Assembly (NCBI GenBank): GCA_964466595.1
Contig: CAYXNR010000024.1
Coordinates: 1-34,045, forward strand
DNA from: JABDGC01 sp964466595
GTDB lineage: Bacteria; Pseudomonadota; Gammaproteobacteria; DSM-16500
Direction: 5' to 3'
DNA: 34,045 nt
A model generated the notes under the pieces. It did not search any database. It was not told the origin of the DNA and worked only from the letters and a program-made list of their open reading frames with translations. The position numbers and the translations under genes were made by a program. Of this stretch, positions 1-7,573 are shown one piece after another. Positions within the stretch are counted from its first letter, which is position 1; the number at the start of each line of letters is the position of its first letter.

Positions 1-161
1 ACGGCAAAAAGCGCCTAATCCACCCTACATAAGCTACATAAGCGAGAACCGCCTGAATCCATCGAGATTATGTAGGGTGGATTAGGCGCTTTTTGCCGTA
101 ATCCACCCTACGGTGGTAGCTCGGCTAGGACCTCGCGAGAACCACCGGAGTCCATCGAGCT
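1..161. repeat. REP-like palindrome and imperfect tandem duplication at the ftsK 3' end
   Basis: Bases 1-30 are a perfect reverse complement of bases 70-99. Bases 72-111 also form a hairpin of their own (arms GTAGGGTGGATTA and TAATCCACCCTAC). In addition, 42-66 repeats 135-159 with few mismatches (shared GCGAGAACC and TCCATCGAG, offset 93), and TAATCCACCCTAC occurs at both 16-28 and 99-111. So a block made of the ftsK 3' coding end plus the palindrome appears twice, with the outer copy decayed and cut by the window edge. The ftsK stop codon (108-110) lies inside the hairpin. Similar GTAGGGTGGATTA palindromes occur as dispersed intergenic repeats in many bacteria; whether this one acts as a terminator cannot be judged, since it has no clear U-tract. 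Confidence 0.8.
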
Positions 162-2459
162 GACTAGACCTGCGGCTTCCATTTCTTCCATCATGCGTGC
201 TGCACGATTGTAGCCAATTCGCAGACGTCGCTGAATGAGGGATATAGAGGCGCGACGTGATTCGACTACAATGCGAACGGCCTGGTCGTATAGAGGATCG
301 CTTTCACCTGAAGCACCACCTTCTAAGTCAGTTTCTTCTTCATCTTTTGTCACGCTATTTAAATAAATTGGTTTACCAACCGTCTGCCAGGCAGCAACTA
401 CTCGATGGACCTCTTCATCAGAAACATAGGCGCCATGCACTCTTGTTGGAATTCCTGCCCCTGCTGGTAAATAAAGCATGTCACCATGCCCTAATAATTG
501 TTCTGCGCCCTGTTGATCTAGGATAGTGCGCGAATCAATACGCGATGAAACCTGAAAAGCAATTCGAGTAGGCACATTAGCCTTAATCAAACCGGTAATC
601 ACATCAACCGAGGGTCGTTGGGTTGCAAGAATTAAATGAATACCCGCAGCTCTTGCTTTTTGTGCAAGACGAACAACTAATTCCTCTACTTTTTTGCCGA
701 CAACCATCATCATATCGGCAAGCTCATCTGCAACGACTACAATCAAAGGCAAGGCTTCCAAAGAAGCAGCTTCGCCTTCTTTGCTAGCCAGCCATTCAGG
801 CGAAGGCAGCGGCTGCCCCTTTTTCAGCGCCTCCTGTATTTTTAGGTTGTAACCAGCAAAATTACGCACGCCAAGAGAAGCCATTAAACGATAGCGTTTA
901 TCCATTTCAATGACACACCAACGAAGCGCATTGGAGGCTTCTTTCATATCTGTGATGACAGGTGTTAGCAAGTGTGGAATACCCTCATAAATAGAGAGCT
1001 CTAACATTTTTGGATCAATTAAAATGAAACGCAATTCGGCAGGTGTTGCTTTATAAAGCATACTGAGAAGCATGGCATTCAAACTTACCGATTTTCCTGA
1101 ACCCGTCGTTCCAGCGACAAGCAAATGCGGCATTTTAGCTAAATCGACGATAATAGGTAGACCGGCTATATCCTTTCCTAAAGCGAGACTAACCGGAGAG
1201 CGCAGCTCTTGATAGACTGAGGATTCAAGAATTTCTCTTAAGGAAACCCATTCTCGATTTTCATTAGCCAGTTCAAGACCAATAACAGACTTCCCTGGAA
1301 TGACTTCAACCACTCGCACACTGGCAACTGAGAGCGAGCGGGCGATATCCTTAGCCAGTCCTGTAATTTTGCTCACCTTAATCCCCGGTGCCAATTCGAG
1401 CTCGAAGCGAGTAATGACAGGCCCGGGATGAACTGCTGTGACCTTCACCTCTACGCCAAAATCTAATAAACGCTGCTCTACTAATTGAGACAGCTCATCA
1501 AAGCGTAGCTGGGAAAAGGGTTTTTCTTTGATAGGTACAGGGGGATTTAAGAGAGAGGTCGGCGGTAAGGCGCCGGATTTTAAAATAACAGTGGATTCTA
1601 ATTTATCCTTCACCCTTGGCGCTACAGGAGCTTGGGGCAGTAAGTGCTCTTTTCGTTCTTTCAGCTGCTCCACTAAGCGGAGAGCTGGTTTCTGCGTTAA
1701 TAAGGTTTTTTCTGAGTCTAGTTTTTCTTGGGCTTTTATTTCTAATTGACTTATTTTATTTTTTTTATCCCATTCTAGAAATTTGGATAAAGAAGCAGCT
1801 TTTGCTTTGCGATTTGCCTTGACTTGAACACCAAGCCACTGCCATAAACTGCACGCTCCCCGACAAGTCAGCGCACCCAGTTTGTCGATACTCGTCAACC
1901 AGGAAAAGCCTGTAGTGAGGGTAATACTAAATAAAAATAAAGCAAAAAGCAGAAGCAGACTGCCTTTCACATTAAAAATTTGCGTGAGTCCTTTACTGAC
2001 TAAATAACCCAAGACCCCGCCAGCTCGAGCGGGAAAAAGCAAGCCGTAGGCATTTAAGTACACTTGGGCAAGACCACAGCCGCTGGCAAGCAAGGTTACT
2101 AGTCCGAAGCCTTTTAAGAGTTTATCGGAGCCTCGATCCATTTTTTCATTTTGCCGAAAGGCAAAGCCCCTGCAGACCCAAAAAAGCAAGATGAATGGAA
2201 AAATATAGGCAACATAACCCATTAAGAGGAAAAGAATATCCGCTAGCCAGGCCCCTACTCGACCACCCCAATTTGCAATTCGCTGTGTTGTGGTAAAAGT
2301 AGTCCAGCCGGGATCAGTCGGCGTATAGGAAAAAAGAGAAAGCAACAAAAAAGCCGCGCCGGCTCCAAGTAGCAGTAATAAACCCTCGCCTAGACGCTGT
2401 CGCATCTGTAGAGTGAGAGAAGAGCGCGCTGAATTCTTTTTTCTAGCTTGTTTTATCAT
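108..2459 (-). CDS. ftsK: DNA translocase FtsK
   Basis: FtsK is a septum-anchored, ATP-driven DNA pump that clears chromosome termini from the closing division septum and activates XerCD at dif. The 783-residue product has about four N-terminal membrane segments within residues 25-190, then a short charged linker, then the motor domain. The Walker A motif GTTGSGKS is near residue 450 and the Walker B region (VVVADELADMM) near 575. The last ~65 residues form the winged-helix gamma domain (QRRLRIGYNRAARMMEEME) that reads KOPS sites. It is much shorter than E. coli FtsK (about 1330 residues) because the linker is short, as in many non-enteric bacteria. The stop codon sits inside a REP-like palindrome. 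It is divergent from trxB with only 82 bp between them. Confidence 0.97.
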   Translation of the reverse strand: MIKQARKKNSARSSLTLQMRQRLGEGLLLLLGAGAAFLLLSLFSYTPTDPGWTTFTTTQRIANWGGRVGAWLADILFLLMGYVAYIFPFILLFWVCRGFAFRQNEKMDRGSDKLLKGFGLVTLLASGCGLAQVYLNAYGLLFPARAGGVLGYLVSKGLTQIFNVKGSLLLLFALFLFSITLTTGFSWLTSIDKLGALTCRGACSLWQWLGVQVKANRKAKAASLSKFLEWDKKNKISQLEIKAQEKLDSEKTLLTQKPALRLVEQLKERKEHLLPQAPVAPRVKDKLESTVILKSGALPPTSLLNPPVPIKEKPFSQLRFDELSQLVEQRLLDFGVEVKVTAVHPGPVITRFELELAPGIKVSKITGLAKDIARSLSVASVRVVEVIPGKSVIGLELANENREWVSLREILESSVYQELRSPVSLALGKDIAGLPIIVDLAKMPHLLVAGTTGSGKSVSLNAMLLSMLYKATPAELRFILIDPKMLELSIYEGIPHLLTPVITDMKEASNALRWCVIEMDKRYRLMASLGVRNFAGYNLKIQEALKKGQPLPSPEWLASKEGEAASLEALPLIVVVADELADMMMVVGKKVEELVVRLAQKARAAGIHLILATQRPSVDVITGLIKANVPTRIAFQVSSRIDSRTILDQQGAEQLLGHGDMLYLPAGAGIPTRVHGAYVSDEEVHRVVAAWQTVGKPIYLNSVTKDEEETDLEGGASGESDPLYDQAVRIVVESRRASISLIQRRLRIGYNRAARMMEEMEAAGLVSSMDSGGSREVLAELPP

Positions 2460-2483
2460 ATTGAACTCTTTTTTATTCCATTC

Positions 2484-2513
2484 TTTACGAAATACCTGCT
2501 ATTTAGGTAATAT
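2484..2513 (+). promoter_or_regulatory. Putative sigma70 promoter of trxB
   Basis: TTTACG (2484-2489) and TAATAT (2508-2513) are separated by 18 bp in the short gap between divergent ftsK and trxB. The -10 box is good and the -35 box matches four of six positions. This is a consensus match only. Confidence 0.35.
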
Positions 2514-2541
2514 ACCACCCTTAGTCTACAGTGAGAACGTC

Positions 2542-3498
2542 ATGTCTGACATAAAACACCATCGCTTGATTATTCTTGGCTCCGGTCCGGCCGGCTACAC
2601 AGCGGCAATTTATGCTGCTCGAGCTAATTTGAAACCTGTTCTGATAAAGGGGCAAACGCCTGGTGGACAGCTGACAACCACAATTGAGGTGGATAATTGG
2701 CCGGGAGATGTTGAAGGTTTGCTTGGTCCTGCCTTAATGGAAAGAATGCAGCAGCACGCCGAACGTTTTGAAACAACTATAATTTCAGACCATATCACAG
2801 CAGTCGATTTAAGGCAAAGACCTTTTTTATTACAGGGAGATCATTCTTATTCCTGCGATGCTTTAATTATAGCGACGGGTGCACAGGCCAAATACCTTGG
2901 CCTTCCTTCGGAAGAAAAATTTAAGGGAAAAGGCGTCTCGGCTTGCGCTACCTGCGATGGCTTTTTCTTCCGCAATCAAAAAGTGGTAGTGGTTGGCGGC
3001 GGAAATACGGCCGTAGAAGAAGCCCTTTATCTGGCCAACATCGCTGCGGAAGTCACCTTGGTTCATCGCCGTGATAAGCTGCGTGCTGAAAAAATCTTGA
3101 TCGACCGTCTGATGAAAAAAGCCGAAACCAGCGGAAAAATTAAATTTGAATGGAATAGCGTGGTCGAGGAAATCTTAGGCAATGAGAATGGCGTCAGTGG
3201 GCTGCGCCTTAAGGGAGTCAATCAGAATAAGCAAAGCAAAACGCTGGAGGTTACAGGCGTCTTTATTGCCATTGGTCATCAACCTAATACTGAGATTTTT
3301 AAGGATCAGCTCGCTATGGAAAATGGCTACCTCACAATACACAATGGCTCTTTGGGCAATGCCACAGCAACTAGCCTGCCCGGTGTTTTTGCTGCCGGCG
3401 ATGTCGCCGATCCCATTTACAGGCAGGCTGTCACCTCTGCCGGGCTGGGCTGTATGGCGGCTTTAGACGCAGATAAGTACCTAGAAAGCTTAAAATAA
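2542..3498 (+). CDS. trxB: Thioredoxin reductase
   Basis: This FAD enzyme passes electrons from NADPH to thioredoxin in the cytoplasm. From the ATG at 2542 the product is 318 residues, the normal family size. An FAD-binding GSGPAGYTAA motif lies close to the N-terminus, the redox-active CATC is at residues 135-138, the NADPH-binding VGGGNTAVEEA follows at about 155, and the C-terminal FAD motif GVFAAGDV precedes the end. The frame stays open upstream to an ATG at 2413, but that extension would run into ftsK and adds 43 residues not found in the family, so 2542 (MSDIKHH...) is preferred. It lies next to ftsK, as in other gammaproteobacteria where trxB, lrp, ftsK and lolA cluster. Confidence 0.96.
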   Translation: MSDIKHHRLIILGSGPAGYTAAIYAARANLKPVLIKGQTPGGQLTTTIEVDNWPGDVEGLLGPALMERMQQHAERFETTIISDHITAVDLRQRPFLLQGDHSYSCDALIIATGAQAKYLGLPSEEKFKGKGVSACATCDGFFFRNQKVVVVGGGNTAVEEALYLANIAAEVTLVHRRDKLRAEKILIDRLMKKAETSGKIKFEWNSVVEEILGNENGVSGLRLKGVNQNKQSKTLEVTGVFIAIGHQPNTEIFKDQLAMENGYLTIHNGSLGNATATSLPGVFAAGDVADPIYRQAVTSAGLGCMAALDADKYLESLK

Positions 3499-3515
3499 GC
3501 ATGCTATAGTTCAAA

Positions 3516-3627
3516 CCTCACGCAGGGGAGCCTTCCGAGGCTGAGAGGTTCTAATCATCAGAAGCGTTTTAAGAGCTAGAACGACCCTTGATTTAACCTG
3601 ATCCGGGTCATGCCGGCGGAGGGAGCG
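3516..3627 (+). ncRNA. TPP (thi-box) riboswitch
   Basis: The conserved blocks of the thiamine pyrophosphate aptamer are present in order: GGGGAGCC (3525-3532), GCTGAGAGG (3540-3548), CCTTGATTTAACCTGATCCG (3586-3605) and GGGTCATGCCGGCGGAGGGA (3605-3624). The downstream genes encode a thiamine-precursor ABC importer, which fits. The purine-rich 3' end of the aptamer (GGAGGG, 3618-3623) is also the only good Shine-Dalgarno for the next gene. A possible P1 stem pairs CACGC (3519-3523) with GCGGTG (3625-3630, one bulged G), which includes the likely GTG start at 3628. Control at translation initiation is therefore inferred: bound TPP would hide both ribosome site and start. Confidence 0.93.
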
Positions 3628-4380
3628 GTGGAGCGAGCGCCAGATATTTATCTTAACAATTTTTGTCTCTCATATAATGATCGTCCTCTTTTTCATAACC
3701 TGAATTGGTCTCTTCCTTCAAAACAATGGACCTGCCTTTTGGGACAAAGTGGGATTGGAAAAAGTTCTCTCTTACGCTTTCTTGCAGGCTTAAGCGCGGA
3801 AAATAGCAAAACAGCAGGAACGCTTACGCTAACGAAGCAAATTGCTTATTTAGGACAAAACGATGCCCTCCTTCCCTGGCTTTCTGCCTTTGATAATGCT
3901 GTCTTAAGCGCGCGTCTTCGCTCCTACTCTCCTCGCGAAGAGAACATCATTAAAGAACGGGCTCTCTACTTACTACACCGGGTTGGTTTAAACGAGGCTT
4001 TCGATCTTTACCCAAGACAACTTTCTGGCGGCATGCGTCAACGCGTAGCGCTGGTGCGCGCACTCGCTGAGGATAAGCCCATCATGCTGATGGATGAATC
4101 CTTCTCTCGTTTAGATGCAATCACGCGTCTCCAATTGCAAGAACTAGCTGTCGAACTTTTAAAAGATAAAACCGTACTCTTTGTCACCCACGATCCAGCA
4201 GAAGCCTTGCGTTTAGGAGAGCGAATTGATCTGCTTTATGGCCGACCCGCCTCGATTAAAACTTTCTTTCAATTTACTACGCCGGGTCCTCGCGAGTTAG
4301 CTAGTCCAGAACTCTTTGCGCTTCAAAAAAACTTATATCAAGCTTTATCAGACAACTATGCAGGCATAGCTAATCAATGA
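3628..4380 (+). CDS. thiZ: ABC transporter ATPase for thiamine precursor (ThiZ-like)
   Basis: ATP-binding subunit of a nitrate/taurine/pyrimidine-type importer. It has Walker A GQSGIGKSS (about residue 39), Q-loop YLGQNDALLPW, signature LSGGMRQR, Walker B PIMLMDES and the switch histidine in FVTHDPAEA. An in-frame ATG exists at 3610 but lies inside the riboswitch aptamer with no ribosome site. GTG at 3628 follows GGAGGG by four bases and gives a 250-residue protein starting (M)ERAPDIYLNNF, so GTG is preferred. The stop overlaps the permease start (ATGA, 4377-4380). Substrate assignment to a thiamine pyrimidine precursor rests on the riboswitch and the binding protein; the ATPase alone resembles SsuB/TauB. 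Confidence 0.88.
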   Translation: MERAPDIYLNNFCLSYNDRPLFHNLNWSLPSKQWTCLLGQSGIGKSSLLRFLAGLSAENSKTAGTLTLTKQIAYLGQNDALLPWLSAFDNAVLSARLRSYSPREENIIKERALYLLHRVGLNEAFDLYPRQLSGGMRQRVALVRALAEDKPIMLMDESFSRLDAITRLQLQELAVELLKDKTVLFVTHDPAEALRLGERIDLLYGRPASIKTFFQFTTPGPRELASPELFALQKNLYQALSDNYAGIANQ

Positions 4381-5168
4381 ATAACTCACGCGCTGTCGTC
4401 CCCCGCAAAAGCGGGGGATCCAGGCTTTTATTTCGTTTCAGCCTTCTGACTTGTGGTTTACTTGCTTTATGGAAAGCAAGTGTTTTTTTATTTCACTTAG
4501 AACCTTATATTTTACCGACGCCCGAGCAGGTTTTTTTAGCCCTTCTTTCGCATTTTTCCTTGATCGCCCATGAAGCACTCATCACCATCCTGGAAACCGT
4601 GGTGGGCCTACTCGTAGGCAGCCTTTTCGGCTGCACCATGGCTCTTCTTCTTGTTTTTTTCCAACCCCTTTCCCTCTGGCTTTTGCCTCTCGTTGTGCTC
4701 AGCCAGGCCCTACCTACTTTTGCTATTGCTCCTCTCTTTGTGATTTGGTTTGGCTATGGTTTGCTTTCAAAAATCGCCCTCACTGTACTCATGCTATTTT
4801 TTCCTATTGCCAGCACCTTTTATGATGGTCTGCGGAAAACAGATTCGGATTGGCTCGATCTTGCTCACACCATGAAAACCAAAAAATGGCGCTTGTTTTG
4901 GCATATACGAATTCCTGCTGCCCTTCCTGCTTTAGCTTCTGGTCTGCGCATGGCAGCCGCAATTGCTCCTCTTGGCGCGCTTGTCGGTGAGTGGGTTGGC
5001 TCCAGTCAGGGACTGGGCTTTTTAATGTTAAATGCTAATGCGGAAATGCAAATTGATTTTATGTTTGCAACACTTTTTATAGTCACTTTATTTTCCTTAC
5101 TTCTCTATTTTGGCATGGATTATTTATTAGACCTTGTCATTCCGAGACAGACCTATGAAAAAGTATAA
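4377..5168 (+). CDS. thiX: ABC transporter permease for thiamine precursor (ThiX-like)
   Basis: Inner-membrane permease of the SsuC/TauC/ThiX family, 263 residues with about six membrane segments. The cytoplasmic EAA-type loop that docks the ATPase is visible around residues 160-195 (DLAHTMKTKKWRLFWHIRIP, then AALPALASGLRMA). It overlaps thiZ by four bases and thiY by 14 bases, so the three genes are one operon under the TPP riboswitch. Its N-terminus is odd: codons 6-18 (4393-4430) are read from a palindromic repeat unit giving AVVPRKSGGSRLLF ahead of the first membrane helix. The same unit occurs in the element at 6116-6250. Confidence 0.88.
   Translation: MNNSRAVVPRKSGGSRLLFRFSLLTCGLLALWKASVFLFHLEPYILPTPEQVFLALLSHFSLIAHEALITILETVVGLLVGSLFGCTMALLLVFFQPLSLWLLPLVVLSQALPTFAIAPLFVIWFGYGLLSKIALTVLMLFFPIASTFYDGLRKTDSDWLDLAHTMKTKKWRLFWHIRIPAALPALASGLRMAAAIAPLGALVGEWVGSSQGLGFLMLNANAEMQIDFMFATLFIVTLFSLLLYFGMDYLLDLVIPRQTYEKV
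4393..4430 (+). repeat. Palindromic repeat half-unit inside the thiX coding sequence
   Basis: The arms CCCCCGC and GCGGGGG (4400-4416) form a hairpin around AAAA, preceded by CTGTCGTC and followed by ATCCAGGCTTTTA (4418-4430). The last 13 bases are identical to 6171-6183 in the MITE-like element, where they also follow a hairpin opened by CTGTCATG. The architecture matches one half of that repeat, so this looks like a repeat insertion tolerated in frame in the cytoplasmic N-tail. Confidence 0.7.
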
Positions 5169-6114
5169 ATTAATTTTCTTATTTTTATTTATTTTATTAG
5201 TAGAACCAGCCCAGCCCTCGCCCTCGCTGCAAAAACTAAGACTTGTCTTAGATTGGTTTATTAACCCTAATCATGCCACACTGTTTGTGGCGGAAGAACA
5301 AGGCTTTTTTAAAGAACAAGGTTTAGAAGTAAGCCTTTTGAGCCCAGCCGATTCAAGCGAGGCACCTAAACTTGTTGCGGCTCTACAAGCTGAGCTTGCG
5401 CTTGTCTATGAACCAGAATTTATCGATCAAATTGAGCAGGGCTTACCTTTAATAGCTATTGGTACACTGATTGATAAACCACTTAATTGTCTGCTGGTAC
5501 GACAAGATGGGCCTATTCAGCGTCTTGCTGATTTAAAAAATAAAAAAATTGGCACAAGCGGCGGCGGGATCAAAGTGCTCATGCTGAAAACCATGCTTCA
5601 CAAGCAAGGTTTAAGTCTTCAAGAGGTCGAGCTCATTCAGGTTCACCACAATCTGATGCAAGCGCTCTTAGCAAAGAAAGTAGATGCTATCACTGGTGCC
5701 ATGCGCAATATTGAGGCAGAACAGCTAAGCGTTTTAGGCCACAAGCCTTTGCTCTTTTTTCCAGAAAAAAATGGCGTCCCGCCTTATAGCGAACTCATTT
5801 TTGTAGTAAATAAAAATATGTTGCAGCAAAACAAGCTGTCTTCCCTGAGAGGTTTTTTGCTTGCCTTGAAAAAAGCAGCGGCCTATTTAAACAAACATCC
5901 TGAAGCCTCTTGGCAAGCCTTTGTAAAAAAATATCCTGCTTTAAATAATGAAAGCAATCATCGGGCCTGGCTTGCTTCTCTTCCTTATTTTACAAAGCAT
6001 CCTGAACGTTTTTCAGCAGAAGAATGGCGTGCATTTATCGCTTTTATGAGGCAAAATGGTTTAATAAAATCAAAGCAACACCTTTCTAATTATATTAATG
6101 AGATGACAACATGA
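5155..6114 (+). CDS. thiY: Thiamine-precursor substrate-binding protein (ThiY/NMT1-like)
   Basis: Periplasmic binding protein of the NMT1/THI5-like family, which captures HMP or formylaminopyrimidine for ThiXZ. The start at 5155 (MKKYKLIFLF) gives 319 residues with a classical signal peptide (KK, hydrophobic run to about residue 18, then PAQPSPS). The start at 5134 would put seven residues before the signal and is rejected. Family hallmarks are LVLDWFINPNHATLFVAEEQ at the mature N-terminus, the following GFFKEQGLEV, and the loop KIGTSGGGIK. No lipobox cysteine is seen. No thiamine salvage enzymes (TenA, ThiD) are encoded in this window. The stop codon is part of ATGAG, which is duplicated by the element inserted directly downstream. 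Confidence 0.88.
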   Translation: MKKYKLIFLFLFILLVEPAQPSPSLQKLRLVLDWFINPNHATLFVAEEQGFFKEQGLEVSLLSPADSSEAPKLVAALQAELALVYEPEFIDQIEQGLPLIAIGTLIDKPLNCLLVRQDGPIQRLADLKNKKIGTSGGGIKVLMLKTMLHKQGLSLQEVELIQVHHNLMQALLAKKVDAITGAMRNIEAEQLSVLGHKPLLFFPEKNGVPPYSELIFVVNKNMLQQNKLSSLRGFLLALKKAAAYLNKHPEASWQAFVKKYPALNNESNHRAWLASLPYFTKHPERFSAEEWRAFIAFMRQNGLIKSKQHLSNYINEMTT

Positions 6115-6254
6115 GTGGTAAGTATTCGGTTAACCCCTTACTCTGTCATGCCAGCACGCTTTTAGCTGGCATCCAGGCTTTTAAAAGCCCTGGATTCCGG
6201 CTTAAAGCATGCCGGAATAACAACTTCTCCAGATTAACCGAATACTTACCATGA
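6111..6254 (+). CDS. Hypothetical 47-residue ORF spanning the inserted repeat
   Basis: ATG at 6111 overlaps the thiY stop (ATGA) and the frame runs with no internal stop through the whole inserted element to TGA at 6252-6254, which overlaps the rmuC start ATG at 6251 (again ATGA). The peptide begins MSGKYSVNPLLCHAS and ends FSRLTEYLP. No function is recognised and the peptide is unlikely to matter in itself. Its interest is that translating it would deliver terminating ribosomes to the rmuC start, which has no Shine-Dalgarno of its own. Expression is unproven. Confidence 0.4.
   Translation: MSGKYSVNPLLCHASTLLAGIQAFKSPGFRLKACRNNNFSRLTEYLP
6116..6250. mobile_element. MITE-like palindromic element, copy 1
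   Basis: A 135-bp element with near-perfect terminal inverted repeats: TGGTAAGTATTCGGTTAA at 6116-6133 and its reverse complement ending at 6250/6251. The interior consists of nested hairpins: TGCCAGC...GCTGGCA (6148-6171), TCCAGGCTTTTAAAAGCCCTGGA (6172-6194, written here as one palindrome: arms TCCAGG and CCTGGA) and ATTCCGG...CCGGAAT. It is flanked by ATGAG at 6111-6115 and 6251-6255, a likely target-site duplication (4 or 5 bp depending on where the end is drawn). There is no transposase inside, so it would be non-autonomous. A diverged second copy lies inverted at 24457-24590. Confidence 0.8.
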
Positions 6255-7543
6255 GCGCTAATCTAACTCTTGTATTTTTTTCTCTATTGAGCCTTTTTTT
6301 TCTTGGCTACCTTGCCTATCGCTATTTTACTCAAGGTAAAACCCGCTATCATTTTGAAGCTGCTTTTCAAGGCCTCAACCTGAGCACAGAGCAATTAAAA
6401 GAAAGGCTGGTGACACAGAGTGCCCATTTACAACAAACTTTTGCAGACCGCTTAAATCAATTTAGTTTACAACAGGCAGAAACCTGGGCTCATTTAAAAG
6501 AACAGCTTCAAGAGGCCTTTTCAGAACAACGCTCACGCTTCGATAAACATCAATTAGAATCCTTCAAAATTTTGCAAGAGAGCCTACAGGCCGGACTCAA
6601 TGAAACCCGAACACAGGTAAAAGAAGCCCTTCAGGATTATGGTCAAGGCGTTAATAAACGCGTGGAGCAACTCACACTCACGACCGATCAACGCCTCAAA
6701 GAAATTAATCAGCAGGTTGAAAAACGTTTGATGGATGGTTTTGAAAAAACAAATGAAACCTTTAGCAATATTATTAAACGCCTAGCCTTGATCGATGCTG
6801 CTCAAAAACAAATTTCTGAACTGTCGACCAATGTCGTCAGTTTACAGGAAATTTTAACAGACAAGCGCTCACGCGGCACTTTTGGCGAAGTCCAACTAAC
6901 AGCTTTAATTCGCAATGTACTTCCTGAACAACAATTTTCGCTGCAACATCAACTGAGTACCAATAAACGGCCAGATTGCATGCTATTTCTGCCTGAGCCC
7001 ACTGGTAATATTGCTATTGATGCTAAATTCCCTTTAGAAAATTATCGTTTATTAATTGCTGGCTCGCTCTCTGAACTTGAAAAACGCCCCATTGAACAAC
7101 AATTTCGACAAGATATTCGTAAGCATATCCATGATATCGCAGAGAAATACATTATTCCTGGAGAAACCGCAGATGGTGCTGTTATGTTTATTCCTGCGGA
7201 AGCCATCTTTGCCGAAATTCATGCGCACTATCCGGAACTCGTAGAAGAAGCTCATCGTGCTAAGGTGTGGATGGTCTCACCGACAACCATGATGGCTATT
7301 TTAACTACCGCACGCGCTGTTGTGAAAGACGCAGCAACTCGTAAACAATTACACCTCATTCAAGAACATTTACGACTCTTAGCAAATGACTTTCGCCGCT
7401 TTCAAGAACGTATGGATAATCTAGCCAAGCATATAGAACTCGCGCACACCGATGCTGAGCAAGTTCATACTTCGGCTAAAAAAATAAGCCAACGCTTTAC
7501 TTCTATCGAGAAAGTGGAATTGGAAGAAGGTACAACAAACTAA
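6251..7543 (+). CDS. rmuC: DNA recombination protein RmuC
   Basis: The 430-residue product has one N-terminal membrane helix (residues 4-24), a long coiled coil to about residue 200 rich in Q, E and K, and the RmuC nuclease-like domain (about 200-400; GTFGEVQL, RPDCMLFLPEP, IAIDAKFPLENY, then KVWMVSPTTMMAIL). RmuC limits DNA rearrangements between inverted repeats in E. coli; its fold belongs to the restriction-endonuclease superfamily. Before the element at 6116-6250 inserted, the reconstructed junction would have been thiY-ATGA-rmuC, making rmuC the last gene of the thi operon. Today the ATG at 6251 is preceded by the element's terminal repeat with no ribosome site. Confidence 0.93.
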   Translation: MSANLTLVFFSLLSLFFLGYLAYRYFTQGKTRYHFEAAFQGLNLSTEQLKERLVTQSAHLQQTFADRLNQFSLQQAETWAHLKEQLQEAFSEQRSRFDKHQLESFKILQESLQAGLNETRTQVKEALQDYGQGVNKRVEQLTLTTDQRLKEINQQVEKRLMDGFEKTNETFSNIIKRLALIDAAQKQISELSTNVVSLQEILTDKRSRGTFGEVQLTALIRNVLPEQQFSLQHQLSTNKRPDCMLFLPEPTGNIAIDAKFPLENYRLLIAGSLSELEKRPIEQQFRQDIRKHIHDIAEKYIIPGETADGAVMFIPAEAIFAEIHAHYPELVEEAHRAKVWMVSPTTMMAILTTARAVVKDAATRKQLHLIQEHLRLLANDFRRFQERMDNLAKHIELAHTDAEQVHTSAKKISQRFTSIEKVELEEGTTN

Positions 7544-7545
7544 TC

Positions 7546-7573
7546 ACGCGAATTCCTTATCCGGAGTTCGCGT
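7546..7573. terminator. Possible bidirectional hairpin between rmuC and the response regulator
   Basis: ACGCGAA (7546-7552) pairs with TTCGCGT (7567-7573), with partial inner pairing TCC/GGA. It lies between two convergent genes and includes the first base of the response regulator stop. There is no U-tract on either strand, so terminator function is only suggested by position. Confidence 0.3.

Noticed and set aside
2413..2541. Extended N-terminus for TrxB
   Set aside because: It would overlap ftsK on the other strand and adds residues not found in the family; the ATG at 2542 gives the standard length.
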